64,000 nt of DNA from Watersipora subatra (taxonomy: Eukaryota; Bryozoa; Gymnolaemata; Cheilostomatida; Watersiporidae). Where the stretch lies: NCBI RefSeq assembly GCF_963576615.1, contig NC_088708.1:64892672-64956671 (forward strand). Reading direction: 5' to 3'. Shown here one piece after another: positions 12,394 to 24,715 of the stretch. The first letter of the stretch is position 1. Each line of letters starts with the position of its first letter. The notes beneath the pieces were generated by a model that did not search any database, was not told where the DNA came from, and saw nothing but the letters and a program-made list of their open reading frames with translations. Position numbers and translations under genes: made by a program.

Positions 12394-12760
12394 ACCGCCC
12401 ACTTTGGCAGTGCCACATTCCAGAGCAATCATTTCTTAGCTATGACATTGATTAACATTTTTATGATTTGTAAATCTTGACATTTTTGGTGTTATATTCA
12501 GTTATTTTGTTAAAGTCAATATTTTCCTATATTTTGTGCTGGCGTTTTGAGTGGCCTTATTGACTTAGTCAACATTTTTTCGGAGGTTTATTTTTACCAC
12601 ATGCTGTAGATACTCAACCTTTGCTCAACCACCTTTCGTACTCGTGTCCCATTGCTTGCCCCTCTGCGATGATATAAGCAATTCTTTGTTTTCTTGTTTT
12701 ATATGTTGTTCCCACTCTGATTCCTTGACCTGCTATTTAAAGTGCGTATTCAGTAATAAA
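12394..12760 (+). other. 3' untranslated region of the F-box/WD40 gene
   Basis: Non-coding T-rich sequence follows the TAG. The first plausible polyadenylation hexamer is AATAAA at 12755-12760, followed by a TG/T-rich stretch. The UTR end is inferred from that hexamer alone. Confidence 0.4.
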
Positions 12761-13384
12761 TGTGCATTTCAAGTTGTTTTTGCACTTCCATTATTTTTCT
12801 TCCATCCAGGCATTGAATGCATGAGTTGTAGCAAATATGTTCTGTGAATATTGTTGTCTTATCTCTCCTGCAATACTATCAGACGCAATTTATTTTGTTC
12901 AGAAATTTAATATTCCTACATGATGGATTTAAAGCAAAAGTGTTCAATAGTTTCAAGTATTTTGTTGGTAAAGTAAAAATGTGAAGATACCAGAACATCT
13001 TTGCGACTGTTGTTTTACCTAAAGATAAAAGTGTATGTAATGAGTATGGTGCTAATTTGGTTTTAGAGTCGTCTGCTCCCAACTTATTTCTAATAGGAAA
13101 TAAATGCACATAATGTACGTACAATGTCCCTTTCTTGCAGTCGGTCATTTTGACAATGACTGGCTTAGGCTTTATCACAACACTGGTCTGTTTCGGCCTT
13201 CTTTTGCCATTTTTGTGTCTAGTCCCCTTAAATTCAGGACACTTTTCGCTATATCTGTGTATTTCAGCTTGGGTTTATCCTGATTCTTCTTTCTTTAGTA
13301 GAGTTTTGAGCATACAGAATACATGTAGTTATTTTGATAATTGTTCATGATCCATCTTGTGCAAACGTGGCAGCTATAATATAT

Positions 13385-13690
13385 CTTTTTCTATCACAAT
13401 GCCGGCCGTGAATGGGAGGTCATCCAGTTTTAGGATTTCGATGTTCATAGCCTCATCTTTCCAGACGAGCAGATTCATTATGCTCTCAGATGTATTATAC
13501 TGTGTAGTAATCTCATCATGACTGCGTGCAGTTTCTTCACTTGCGTTTGGTACACTGTCCAGGTCTCAGATTCATATAGTAGGAGTGTTAGGATTACAGC
13601 TCTGTGTACCTTATATCTAGCTCTGATGGCTACATGCTTGTTCCTCTCCAAAGGTAGTACTGGCAGTTCCAATTATGTGACTATGTTCTT
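13385..13690 (-). pseudogene. non-LTR retrotransposon (LINE) reverse-transcriptase remnant
   Basis: On the minus strand a conceptual peptide reads YKVHRAVILTLLLYESETWT, then VYQTQVKKLHAVMMRLL. This matches the conserved C-terminal reverse-transcriptase block of many animal LINEs (K..VY.A.VL..LLYG.ETWT.Y....KL...H.RCLR.I). Downstream it decays into stops, with a broken trace of the I.N.EIL...D.PS stretch. It is a short dead fragment with no gene role. Confidence 0.75.
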
Positions 13691-13848
13691 TATTAGTACT
13701 GCCATTTTAATATTCCTGTAATACATGTACAAGGCACAGCAATAATATGGAAGATTCGTTTTGATCTTAGCTTAATATTTAAATGTATTAACTTTGTTTT
13801 ATGTTATATTTGCCTCTGACAATATTATTTATTGCTGAACTATTTTAG

Positions 13849-14080
13849 CTTACTTTAACACAAGCATATTATACTACAAATTTAATACAAGCGTGTTATA
13901 CTACTACTTTAATACAAGCATGTTATTGTACAAATTTAATACAAGCATGATATAGTGCAAATTTAACACAAGCGTGTTATAGCACAATTTTAACACAAGC
14001 GTGTTATAGTACAAATTTAATACAAGCGTGTAATAGTACAAATTTCACACAAGCGTGTTATAGTACAAATTTAACAAAAC
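13849..14080 (+). repeat. 27-bp tandem array
   Basis: About eight diverged copies of a 27-bp unit around ACAAGCGTGTTATAGTAC followed by AAATTTAAT. Copies differ at several positions, so it is older than the arrays at 10865 or 46196. Confidence 0.85.
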
Positions 14081-14767
14081 TTATTATTTGTTTGATATTC
14101 ACTACTTTGTGCTACCTGGTGTGCAGCTCTATTGCAATGATCAGCAAGTGTGGTTTATCTATGTTTAACCAGCATTGTGTTGGCTCCAAACTCACAGTTA
14201 TATGAAAATACCAAGCTACTGAATATAACATTTAACCCTCCCTTGACAGCATTAAAGAGATGGTGTGCCAAAGCATTCCTCCTCCCTTTGATGAGTTTTA
14301 GTTGATTGGGGGAAGTGTTCCTATTTTTAGTCATTTCCTCAACATCCAGTTCGTATTTTAATACAATACATTGTCAAGTATGCCTATGATATCCAGAAGA
14401 GGGAGAAGACTCAATGGAATCAATCATATCAATAACCATAATTGATTGATGGATGACTCTCTGTATTCTATAACAACCCAAAATAGTAGATGAGAGGTTG
14501 TTAAACCTAGCATTGGATTCAACATCAGTCCTTCAGCAGAACATAGGAATAAGGCCAATGCCACGCCCTTATGCCCTCATCAAGCTTGCATCTTGCAACA
14601 ATAAACAATGATTACGGCTAGGTTGTATATTTGCATAATGATATCTGTCACTAACCTCTTAAATTCCTATGTACACAAACCTATCATAGCTTATATCAGT
14701 GAATCTGAGATGTGTGATTGCGGATAAAGAGCAAACATCCTGGAGTCATGTCATAATTATCATTAGA

Positions 14768-15255
14768 GATACCATACTTAGAGTATAGCTTCGATCATAT
14801 AGCTTATAGCTTCGACCATATAGCTTATAGCTTCAATCATATAGCTTATAGCTTTAATCATATAGCTTATAGCTTCAATCATATAGCTTATATCTTCAAT
14901 CATATAGCTTATAGCTTCAACCATATAGCTTATAGCTTCAATCATATAGCTTATAGCTTTAATGATATAGCTTATAGCTTCAACCATATAGCTTATAGCT
15001 TCAATCATGTAGCTTATAGCTTCAATCATATAGCTTACAGCTTCAATCATATAGCTTATAGCTTTAATCATATAGCTTTTAGCTTCAATCATATAGCTTA
15101 TAGCTTCAATCATATAGCTTCAACCATATAACTTATAGCTTCAATCATATAGCTTATAGCTTCAATCATATAGCTTATAGCTTCAATCATATAACTTATA
15201 GCTTCAATCACACCTTAAAGCTTCAATCACATAGCTTATAGCTTCGATCGCATAG
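14768..15255 (+). repeat. 21-bp tandem array
   Basis: About 23 copies of a 21-bp unit, CTTATAGCTTCAATCA then TATAG, decaying after 15200. The length is a multiple of three, so a spurious open frame of YMIEAIS repeats appears on the minus strand. It is not called as a gene. Confidence 0.9.
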
Positions 15256-15774
15256 CTTATCCCACCTTTACACAGCTTATAGATTCAAACTTTACAACTT
15301 GCAACTCACAGCCTATTATTACTAACAGCAGATCTGCATGAGGGGAAATCTGAAAACACTTCAATTTTGACATCATTAAAACTAGATGCATTGACACAGA
15401 ATGGAAAATACATGGTTACTTTATTTGCATAAAACAGTCGTTATAAACTAACATTCTCTTCGTTAATCTTTCCATGTTTCCTACCTGACTTGACTGCTAC
15501 AATTGATCTATGCAATAGATATATGTACTTCTTTACTGTCATACATCAGTCTCTCCTTCTAACTGGATCCCTTCTGTCAGCCTTCAAGTGCTTATTCCCT
15601 CTATTTTCTTCCTTCAGAAAAGATGGTGCCATCTTTGCTCCGAGTAACACGACTGACATCAACTTGCTAAAAATAAATTGCTAAAAATATGTGTGAAGTT
15701 TTACTGAACATGAACTGCTTGTATAAACATGAATTGTATCTAATTATTATTAAGCCTACTAGTACCGGACAGCC
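15256..15774. other. intergenic sequence, nothing recognised
   Basis: AT-rich unique-looking sequence between the 21-bp array and a SINE-like copy. No exon, RNA gene or repeat is supported. Confidence 0.4.
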
Positions 15775-15925
15775 TTGAGTGGTACGAGCGGTCATCAGGT
15801 GTAATAGCTATACATACAATTATTCTAGATTTATTCTAGATCGATTGGGTTGAGTGTAAGGTTACCATGCTAAGCATCACAGGTTTGAATCTCAAATGAT
15901 TCAATCTTTTTTGCCAACCTCCTAA
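15775..15925 (+). mobile_element. tRNA-derived SINE-like copy
   Basis: Contains GGTCATCAGGTGTAATA, shared with the copy near 49360, then a box-B-like GGTTTGAATC and the CAACCTCCTAAATAGG stretch also found in related copies. Ends are approximate. This is one of several family members in the window. Confidence 0.55.
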
Positions 15926-16467
15926 ATAGGCTTTAGATAAAAGATTATGTTTTATACGGTAACTGACTTATCTTCGGTTTAAGTCTCAAGTGGCAAAGTT
16001 ATAGATCAATACATTACATATATTGAAAGCAGAAGATAACTTAAACGGGACTAGTATTTATAACATATAAACTACAAAGCGAGTTATACAGTGCATCCCA
16101 GGTTTAGCGACTAGTAGGTAGAGCCTTAATAATACCATCAGAGAAGCCTATTCTCTCAATACTTCAAGCGATCCTCAAAATCCTCATATCCTTACTTTTC
16201 CCAAACTAATTCAGCCCGACAACCAGGTCAACCTTCTTGTAATATGAAATAGAAAAATTCTTGCCATTTTGCTTTCTTGGCACTCCAGTCTGTAAGATTT
16301 GTATTCTTTGACAAGTTGTTTCAATATGGTTCACATTCATGAATATTCTTATTAGCAAAATATCCCTCAGGTTATAGTAGCTTTTACCATTGACCAATTC
16401 GACCTTAAATACCATGACGTGCTTTGCAGCAGACTTCATAAATTTATGTTTTCTTGATTATTTTGGT

Positions 16468-16550
16468 GCCTCCTACCCCCCTCTATCCCCTATATCCCCC
16501 CTACCCCCCATCTTCCCTTACCCTCCTCTCAACCAACCCCCGCCACCCAG
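16468..16550. repeat. pyrimidine/C-rich low-complexity tract
   Basis: A strongly C/T-biased tract of runs such as CTACCCCCCTCTATCCCC, stranded within AT-rich sequence. No gene. It could adopt unusual structure, but nothing more can be said. Confidence 0.6.
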
Positions 16551-17094
16551 AGTGCAGAGGTGGCATGATGTTGCTTTGGTATCATCTAGTATAACTAAAA
16601 AGGCTGCTGTTTATCTTACATTTCAATAGCTTGAGGGGTAATATGAGTTTTGCATTCCTATCTGTTGACAACACTTATTGGGATGCCTATTCAATGGTAA
16701 ACAGCTCTTGATTATATACTCCAGTAGATTAAACTGGAACAGTCTGCCACTGTACATATAGCCACTCCGATATATTCACTGATAAGCTGAGCCTTGCTTA
16801 TCTAATTACAAATAACATGTTGATGTGAGGGAAAATACTGTCTACAATAAAAAGATAACACTAGAAAAGTACTAGTTGTGCTACCCGACGTCAGCCCGGG
16901 TAGTAAAAATCAGCTTATAAACAATGAGAAGTAATGAGAGTTGCCTGCCACTTGCTAATAGCCTGGCATAATGCCAATGTAAAATTGTAGTAAGCTAACT
17001 AATGACAATCACTTATTTACGCAATAACCCTGCGTGGTATGCAAAGCCGTTGAGTATGTGCTCCCATATAGCGACTTATGCTAGTGAAGAACTT

Positions 17095-17170
17095 AATCTC
17101 TGTGGCCTACTGGGTAGGGCGTTGGACTGGTGAATGGCAGGGTGAGAGATCAAATCTTTTTTGGTACAGA
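17095..17170 (+). mobile_element. tRNA-like SINE head
   Basis: Reads GTGGCCTACTGGGTAGGGCG, then TTGGACTGG and GAGAGATCAAATC, an A-box/B-box arrangement like a degenerate tRNA. There is no closed cloverleaf, so it is called a SINE fragment rather than a tRNA gene. Confidence 0.4.
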
Positions 17171-17231
17171 TTCTTCATTCCAAGATTTTAAAAGCTATAG
17201 CTGGAAGGCAGATATACAACATAAAACACAA

Positions 17232-17339
17232 AAAATGTACTTTGGAAAGTATATAATATGTACTTTCCAAAGTACATTTTTGTACATCATGTACATCAAA
17301 GTACATCATGACCCAATTATATTATAATTGGGTCATGAT
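17232..17339. repeat. two adjacent hairpin palindromes
   Basis: Near-perfect palindrome at 17232-17280 (AATGTACTTTGGAAAGTA paired with its complement around a 7-base loop) and another at 17305-17339 (ATGACCCAATTATA paired with its complement). They directly abut the left end of the inverted-repeat element that starts at 17340. Confidence 0.8.
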
Positions 17340-18290
17340 CACAGAAACCATGTTTAAGTCAAGATTGTAAGATTTGGAGTTATCTACATTAGCAGAAGGG
17401 GAAAATTCTTACAGCTATTTTGCAAAAAAAAACTTTGATTCTAGCTTAATTACAGCAGATTTTATGGTCAATAAACTGAATGCATGTTTACCATTAGTTC
17501 GAAAACATCGTTCTGAGAAAACTGGTGTTAAAGTTTGAGAAACGAAAACCATTGCACAATTTTGTTTACATTTCAAAACGTCATAGCAACCAATATCAAG
17601 ATGTTGTGATATTTATCTAGATTTCTGTATTTATATCCAAAAACTTATGCTGAATTTGAAAATCTAAACAGATTTTAGCTGGTTAATTGTCATAGAAATA
17701 GCTGTATATTTATAAGAAAATGTATTACTTAATTTTGCAGATATTAAAAACGGCTTGGCTGTACCGCGATATCGGACACAGCTAAATCATCAACAAAATT
17801 TTTAAAAAAATAACCACAGTAACATATTGCACAACATCGGCCTCTATATACTTCGGTGTTGGAAATTCGAATAATTATTCTTATAATTAAATATTGTAAA
17901 AATCTTATGTAAATCGTTAGGAAAATATCATCGTAATTCCCTTTACTTTCACTGCTTCTGACATCAGTTAGAATACTAAAGTAGGCCTACTCATTATAAG
18001 TGTCCAAAATGTCAGAGTTATCTTTAAAATCGGCAAAAAGAAACGATTATATTTATCGGACGCCATTTTTCAGTACTTCTTGTTTAGCATAGCAAAGGTT
18101 TTAAGGTTTTTTTTCCGATGGTTAAAGACTTCTATTAGCTAAACTGACTTCAGATTCAGAAAGATCACTCTTTGATTGGTTCACATGCATGTGTTACAAA
18201 AATCATTACCAATGCTATAAATTCAGTTGGTGCAACTTCGAAGTCGGATAACTCAACTTCGTGATTTGCGACTTAACCATGGTTTCTGTG
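17340..18290. mobile_element. inverted-repeat element (MITE), ~0.95 kb
   Basis: The left end CACAGAAACCATGTTTAAGT is matched in inverted form by the right end, whose reverse complement starts CACAGAAACCATGGTTAAGT. Similarity continues weakly to a GAGTTATC block on each side. The interior is AT-rich with no transposase. The flanking duplication is unclear. Confidence 0.65.
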
Positions 18291-21200
18291 ACCGCGACAC
18301 ATATAGATAGATTGTACAATGCTGTACAGTAACATACATGTATTTAGGTGATATTAGTGTAGGTCTAGATTTGGAATAACAAAAAAAAACAAAAGAAAGA
18401 TTCTTTACTATATTTTTCATTGTGTTTGTGGCTCTGTTTGCCCCAACTGGAGAGTTAGTCACTTTTCTTTGCTGTATATTGTATTACCACATAAAATCTG
18501 ATCAATGTGGTTGACCTTTAAAGAGTAGACCAAAAGAATAGAGTAGGAAAGGATTGTCGCAAGGTGACTACAGCTTGATATAAGAACCACAAGTCAAATA
18601 AAAAGTAACCTGCATGCACATGTTGTGGGCCTATTGATATTACGTCATCCATGTGCTAGAAATATGCAGGTTTTTTCTTTAAAAAAAATGTCAGCCACCT
18701 ACATAGATTAAAAAAAGCTCATTACTGACCATCTTGTCAGCTTCCCGTGCTGCCAGTATAGCTGAGTCATCCTAAACTATCAGAGCCTTACCGGAATTAA
18801 TCTTCTGGCATGTTTTGGCATGCACATCCATTAACATTCTAGGCTATATTTAAAATTTGCAAAAGCGATGGTAAAAATAGGTTTGTTATTGAGTTGCTAA
18901 AAGCCCAATTACATTCAACTGCTGACTACATGAGATATGCTGCCTGGAGAGAGGAATAATGCTCAATCATGGTTGTACAGAAAGCTCTAAAATAAAGTCT
19001 GAGAGATATTAAAGAGTGTGGAAGCTGTTCTGTTTGTTTGTCATGGTTATTCAAGGCTGACACAAATCATTTACTTATACAAGCATGACGCAAGACGTGC
19101 ACATTCCTGCTGCTGCCATACAACTTAGAAGTAGTCAAGTGCTGAGGTACAGTATGACCAGACAAATTGTAGAGAAAAATGCTCACACACGAGTGCATTT
19201 GGTACCAGCATGAGGTCAATGAATTCAGTAGAAACTGCTGATAATATAAATAATATTTCCAGGATGTTTTTTGTGTTGCACGAGTCTTATTGAATAATTT
19301 TGTTGAAGTGGAGCATATTCTTTTGCGTTTTGAGAATTTGCTGAACATCTTAAAATAATCATCTTGATTATATAACACAATTATAGACGAAAGAGGCAAA
19401 TAGATGCCTTTTGTCAAGTATCATCTTGTGTGGCCATCCCTTAATCTCCGCAGCACTAAACTAAACCGCAATTGCTAACAACTTTCTATTCTATGGTCTC
19501 ATGTCTGAGTGTTGTTTAAATACATCAGTACCCGGAGCTAGTAGGGTGAGAGGTGAAATATTAGTTGACCAATTCCGAATGAATAGGTCAGGCTGTGTAA
19601 TAGCTAGTGCTGTATGTTTTAGCCTAAGGATAGCGTTCGCTTAAACTCTTTGGGGTTGTACCAGCATCCTCCTTATCTTCATCATCAACTGTCAGTCTAT
19701 GAACAATAATAATAATGACCAAGATAGTTGAAGCGTTTGACAAGAATTCAACCAGTTATCTATTACATATACATGTACATTATCCATATTTTGTCTAAAA
19801 GCCCAACAGCTTGTATGGGCTTAATATCTGCTGGACATCTGCGAACAATAACTGTAATCATCCAATCAACTCATCGGCACCTTATGATCGCATCATGCCC
19901 TTTTCTGCTAACCAGATGGGTATGCCTGTTGTACCAGAAGAAAAGGCAGTCATAAGCTAATCAAAGGCCATCCATCAAAATATGCCCAATAATTTTTATC
20001 AGTGTTAGTATTTTAAAATAAGAAACAATTTATATTGCAACATAGATAATAGATTGAAAGGGTACCGCAACAACAAAATAATTAAAATTGTTCTAGAAGA
20101 AATAAGGAGCAAATGCGTCGATGTTGAAAAGATTTGCCAATTTGTTTTGATCAAACGATTAATTTTAATAACTGTTCCTGGGCAACAATTGGTGTTAGTC
20201 ATAATTATCCATAAAATATAAACACAATAATTTATACTATATACTTAAAGAATAGAATAAAAGACTCATGATGAGAAACTATATGGTTACATTTAAATAT
20301 CCCATATTCATTTTTACATGCTTGCAGACCTAACGGCTCACAATATTCTTCCTGTAATTTATTACATCTTTTGGTGTGTATCAGCTCTAAACCTAACTGC
20401 TGTTTTTGCTGGCTTATTGTTCATCGTTATGTGTGCCAAATTTTTCTTCCTGTGGCTGTGAAGCCCCTTCCTCCCCTAATGCCTTCACCCAAAACAGTGC
20501 TGGGTAAGTGTTCCTTACGAGCGTACGCTTGGCCATCTTCCTCAGTTACAAACATGCAAACCAAGGTTGCCATCGCTATCTCTGTGGCTGTCGCAGCTAG
20601 TGCAGGTTCGTATGTGACGTATTACTTGTTGCACTGTTTCATGATGACTTGTTACTGTATGAGGGATACACCACTGCTTCTGTAACAGCAAATATCTGAA
20701 AGCATATTTTTGGCAATATATATTTTTTATCTATGCTGGTTTAAAGAACGGGGTGGTAACCTTAATGGGGGCTTGGCTATCAAACTAAATATTAGATCGA
20801 AAAATGATTAATTTAATATTTATACATATATTACCATAAATGATTTAGAACTCCAGCTGTCATTGTTGTCAATTTAGCTATTGAGTGGCTTGTGGCTACT
20901 GCCACCGCTGGCCTCATAACATAATACCAATAGCTGACTAGGAACTATGTAGGCCTACTGCATGAAGGACTAGGATTTCTCATACGTTGCTTTCTAGACA
21001 CCTCTGGCATACTCCATATCATTGCTAAATGCCGCACAATTAAATAGTAATACGTAGTAGTTATTATATCCAACTATGTGGTAAGGCATGCCTTTGCTTG
21101 GTCCTTCAAACAACCCTGCTGAACATATAACCAGCTACGATACATGTACTAAAGTTAGCAAAAGCCAACAATGCCTTCCCACTTTCCAGTTTGCAAGGAC

Positions 21201-24200
21201 TGAAATTCTATTTCCACAACAGTATTCTCCAGCTGTTCAGCCTGTAGAATTTTTAGTTTCATGACTTCATTCCAGCAGATTTATATCGATAAAAATATCC
21301 TGAGAGGACATTAACTTCTTCCAATGCATAACTCTTCTATAGATTGCAGGCTTAAGATATTTTGCTGCTGTTATGTTCAAGAATTTTAAATTCTCATTCG
21401 ATTTGCATCAAGTTTGGTCATACTACCAAGTATCAAGTTTAGTCATACTACAAAGTATCAAGTTTAGTCATACTACAAAGTTCTATAAGGTGTTTTTAAG
21501 AGTTGGCTTCATCAAGTACAGTTTGAAGACGATTTAAAAATAAGTCACACAGTTCATGGGATTGTTACTCTAGCTTAGAGCGTGAAACCGGTGCGGGTCA
21601 CAAAACCGGTTCATACAATCAAGGTTCATCGGTAGGTACCAGCATCGGTGTGTTAGCGCCTTCTTCCAGTCGTCTTCTGTTTAAAGACGGATAGTGTTAA
21701 CTACTTCACTAGCCTTCAACCTGAGAAACTCAAGTGTATTCAAATCTACCATAATGAGAGCCCTCTACACTGTCTGCCCAAAACCATGTTAGACTTTATA
21801 AAATATGGTTTCCTACAGGATTTTAATTCATGTCATTCACCTTGGCAGCCCGACACCCTATCACCTAGGCAAATCATTGTATACCTTCTGGTATCTCAGA
21901 GTAGTTGTGCAAATACCAATTTTCTGCGCTTATTTGGTGCCCCTGACAATCTGACTGCACGCCAGAAGCTGCAGTGTTGAATCTCTTACCAGCTCATATT
22001 ATTCTAGTGCTGACTAGCCTACTCTGAGTCCCTACTCTCAAAGAGTAGTTGGGCAGCATCCCAACTTGTGGTTGGTTTATGGTTCAAACTAGGTCATCAT
22101 CTATCCACGGCAGCTTGGTCATTATTACTGCAGCCTTGTCATTACTTCTCCTAACCATCAGCAGTATTCTTTCCGACATGCAAATTCTGGTTCAGTTCTT
22201 GTCAACAGCCCCACGCAGTTTCTGGTAAACCAGGCTAGTTAAACACATCTTCAACCTAGAAGCCTACCCAGTCAATCACACTCTAAAGGTCACCCTCGCA
22301 AATACGGTGTGAATATCCTTACGCAGCTGAAAAACTATTATTGTATTAGAACTGCATGATAGTCATATGTGGGGCTAAATGTGAATGTGAAGTGGATGAC
22401 ACAGATTATAAGCTAACCAAAGTCAGTCAACCTGCTATTAAAACAAGTCCTCTAGTCTGATAAAAGAAGCGTAGATAAAAGCAGCCTCCTGCGCCTGATT
22501 ACTTAGATAGTCAGCGAGGAGCGCTAATTTACCTGCGAGTAACTTGCAGTGAAGTAAGGAAGTTAAATGACTGCATTAGTTACGCTCTGCCATGTGCTGC
22601 AAGTGCCAAGCTTTGCTAATATGATTAACATGTGAAGCCAATATGATATATGTTATGGCTCATGTACTTCCAATTGCACATCATGATCCAATGCCTTCAT
22701 TGCTAGCATCGCACTTTGCTGTCACTCACTTTCAGGTATATCTCATCTTATTAGTCAATTATTACTTTCGCATGGCTCTTCAGGGCTTTTTCAGGGGTGC
22801 CCCCCCCCCCCCCCCGAACACTAGATCTCAAGCAATCCACAAAATTAATAGAATCTTAATTGAGGTGCCCCATGTGAATGGCATGAATTGTCCATAGAGC
22901 TAGGAATCAACTGTTTACATCTTAGATGTTTGTATTTGCAAGTCGTACATTTTAGACTGATGCCTGTCCGCTAGTAAAATAACATTGAATCATTTGTTTC
23001 TAGAGCTTGTTACCCACTGCTTGTTAAAGTTTTATACATATCCTGATCGTAAAATTCAGTTGATTGTTGATTAGATATTTTAAAAACGGAATATTAAATT
23101 TATAGGGTAAGTTAGTCTTTCATGCATAATTGTAATTTTTTATTATTGCTGCTCATCTTATGATCTGATTAAAAAGTTTAACCTTTCTTCCTGGTTTTAT
23201 GTTACAAGTTGTCATTCAGGGCTCCACAAGTATCCTTAATATAGTAGGCTACAGTTTTGAAAGTTATGTGACTAGGTTTGCACTGGGTTACTTATCTTTC
23301 TATTACAACATTGTATCTATTAAATTTTGGCAATGGCGATCACAGTTTATAATAAATTTTTACGAAAGTACACTGTGAATGTCATACAAATAAATGTATG
23401 ACATTTCCAATAAATTGAGGCATGTTGTATGTGTACCTAAATAAAAGCTCTCATTGAAAAGACTGTATCTTTAACTGTATGTTTATAGCTAATACTACCA
23501 TGTCAGTTGAAGAACAGTCGATGCTCCACTCTCCTTTATCACATGTTAAAAAATTTACATATTGAGTTGATGATAAAAGTAGTTTGACCGTATTTACTGC
23601 TAAAAGTGACAGACAATGGTCTTACAATTTAACACACTTGCGTCTCTATTATTATGGGAACAATAGATCAAATACTTGATATAATATGACAGTTGACACC
23701 AACGTAATCAACAACTCACAAGCCAGGGGTACTAGATTCAGACCTTGACTGAAATAGCGGTTTCTACGAACAACCCGAGGAAAGGCTCAAAATTGAAATA
23801 TCAGATAAAATCTGGTGATTTGATAATCTTTCTATTGACCATTTGTCAACTGTCGCTATTTCTATAGAGCTCTTCTTTGCCAGTCTTTATGTTTATTGTA
23901 TTGCTGGAGAGAAGCTTGCTGTCACTGGGCATGACTGACCACGTCTCATTTGTTAGACAAATTATGCTACCAGCTCCTACAAAGTATAATTGTACCTCCT
24001 ATAACGGAAATTCTACATAACGTAAAGAATTTATGCGAAGTTTTTGCTTCGAACAACGTAAAAAAATCCATGTAACATAAAGTGTTAAGTCGAGACGAGT
24101 TGGCAAATTTGATTCGAATGTGAACCTATCTCACTGCACTTGCAAAAGAAGTGTTAAATCTATTATATATTGTACAACGTTCATGACATTCTAGTTCCTC

Positions 24201-24715
24201 GTGAAAGATCGTCAAATGTGTTGACAAAACAAAGAATAGGTATCTTTGCACTTGTTCCTAAATACTTAGAGGCAGTCGATTGGTGCATGTGTTAAAGGCT
24301 CGGTCCATCAAACTAAATTTCACAAGTTGAACTATCATCAAAAGTTATCTTTTTTCCTAACCTTGACCCCGAATACAGATCGACGATGCGCAGGTAGTAC
24401 CGCTCTTTTTATAGTAAAGCATGTTGTTATTTTGCTTTGTTGTAGACTGCTATTGGTTTAACTTTACAGAATAGACCTTGCTGTTTAGAAAAAATAAGCA
24501 GATTGTTGTAAATGAAGATGTGTGCTCCCATCAACTTATTGTATAATTACCACAATTATGGTCTATAAAACCAGTGAAATTGATTAAAAAAAGGAGAAAA
24601 GTTGTCGATGCAAACCAATAATGCCCCAATTTATGGTGCGTGTAGAAACATGTGCACCAAAAGCTCATTTCAAGCAGACCCTAGTCACTCTGACACACCT
24701 TAGTATTGTTCCAAG
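18291..24715. other. intergenic region upstream of the M28B peptidase gene
   Basis: About 6.4 kb in which I recognise no gene. It holds a short direct repeat of a TACTACAAAGTATCAAGTTT-type unit (three copies, about 21415-21480) and a 17-base poly-C run near 22800. The promoter of the downstream peptidase gene should lie at its right end, but no specific motif is supported. Confidence 0.5.

Noticed and set aside
14778-15113. 111-residue minus-strand frame of YMIEAIS repeats
   Set aside because: By-product of the 21-bp array. The peptide is only the translated repeat unit.
16390-16629. Proline-rich open frame
   Set aside because: Driven by the C-rich low-complexity tract. No domain or splice support.
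20554-20605. Possible upstream first exon (MQTKVAIAISVAVAASAG) for the peptidase gene
   Set aside because: It looks like a signal-anchor and is followed by a GT, but it would end in phase 1, whereas the next coding exon at 33736 needs phase 2. The exon at 24716 already supplies a membrane anchor in the right phase.
22799-22817. Poly-C run as a functional site
   Set aside because: A bare homopolymer with no surrounding gene or motif. Its length may also be a sequencing artefact.
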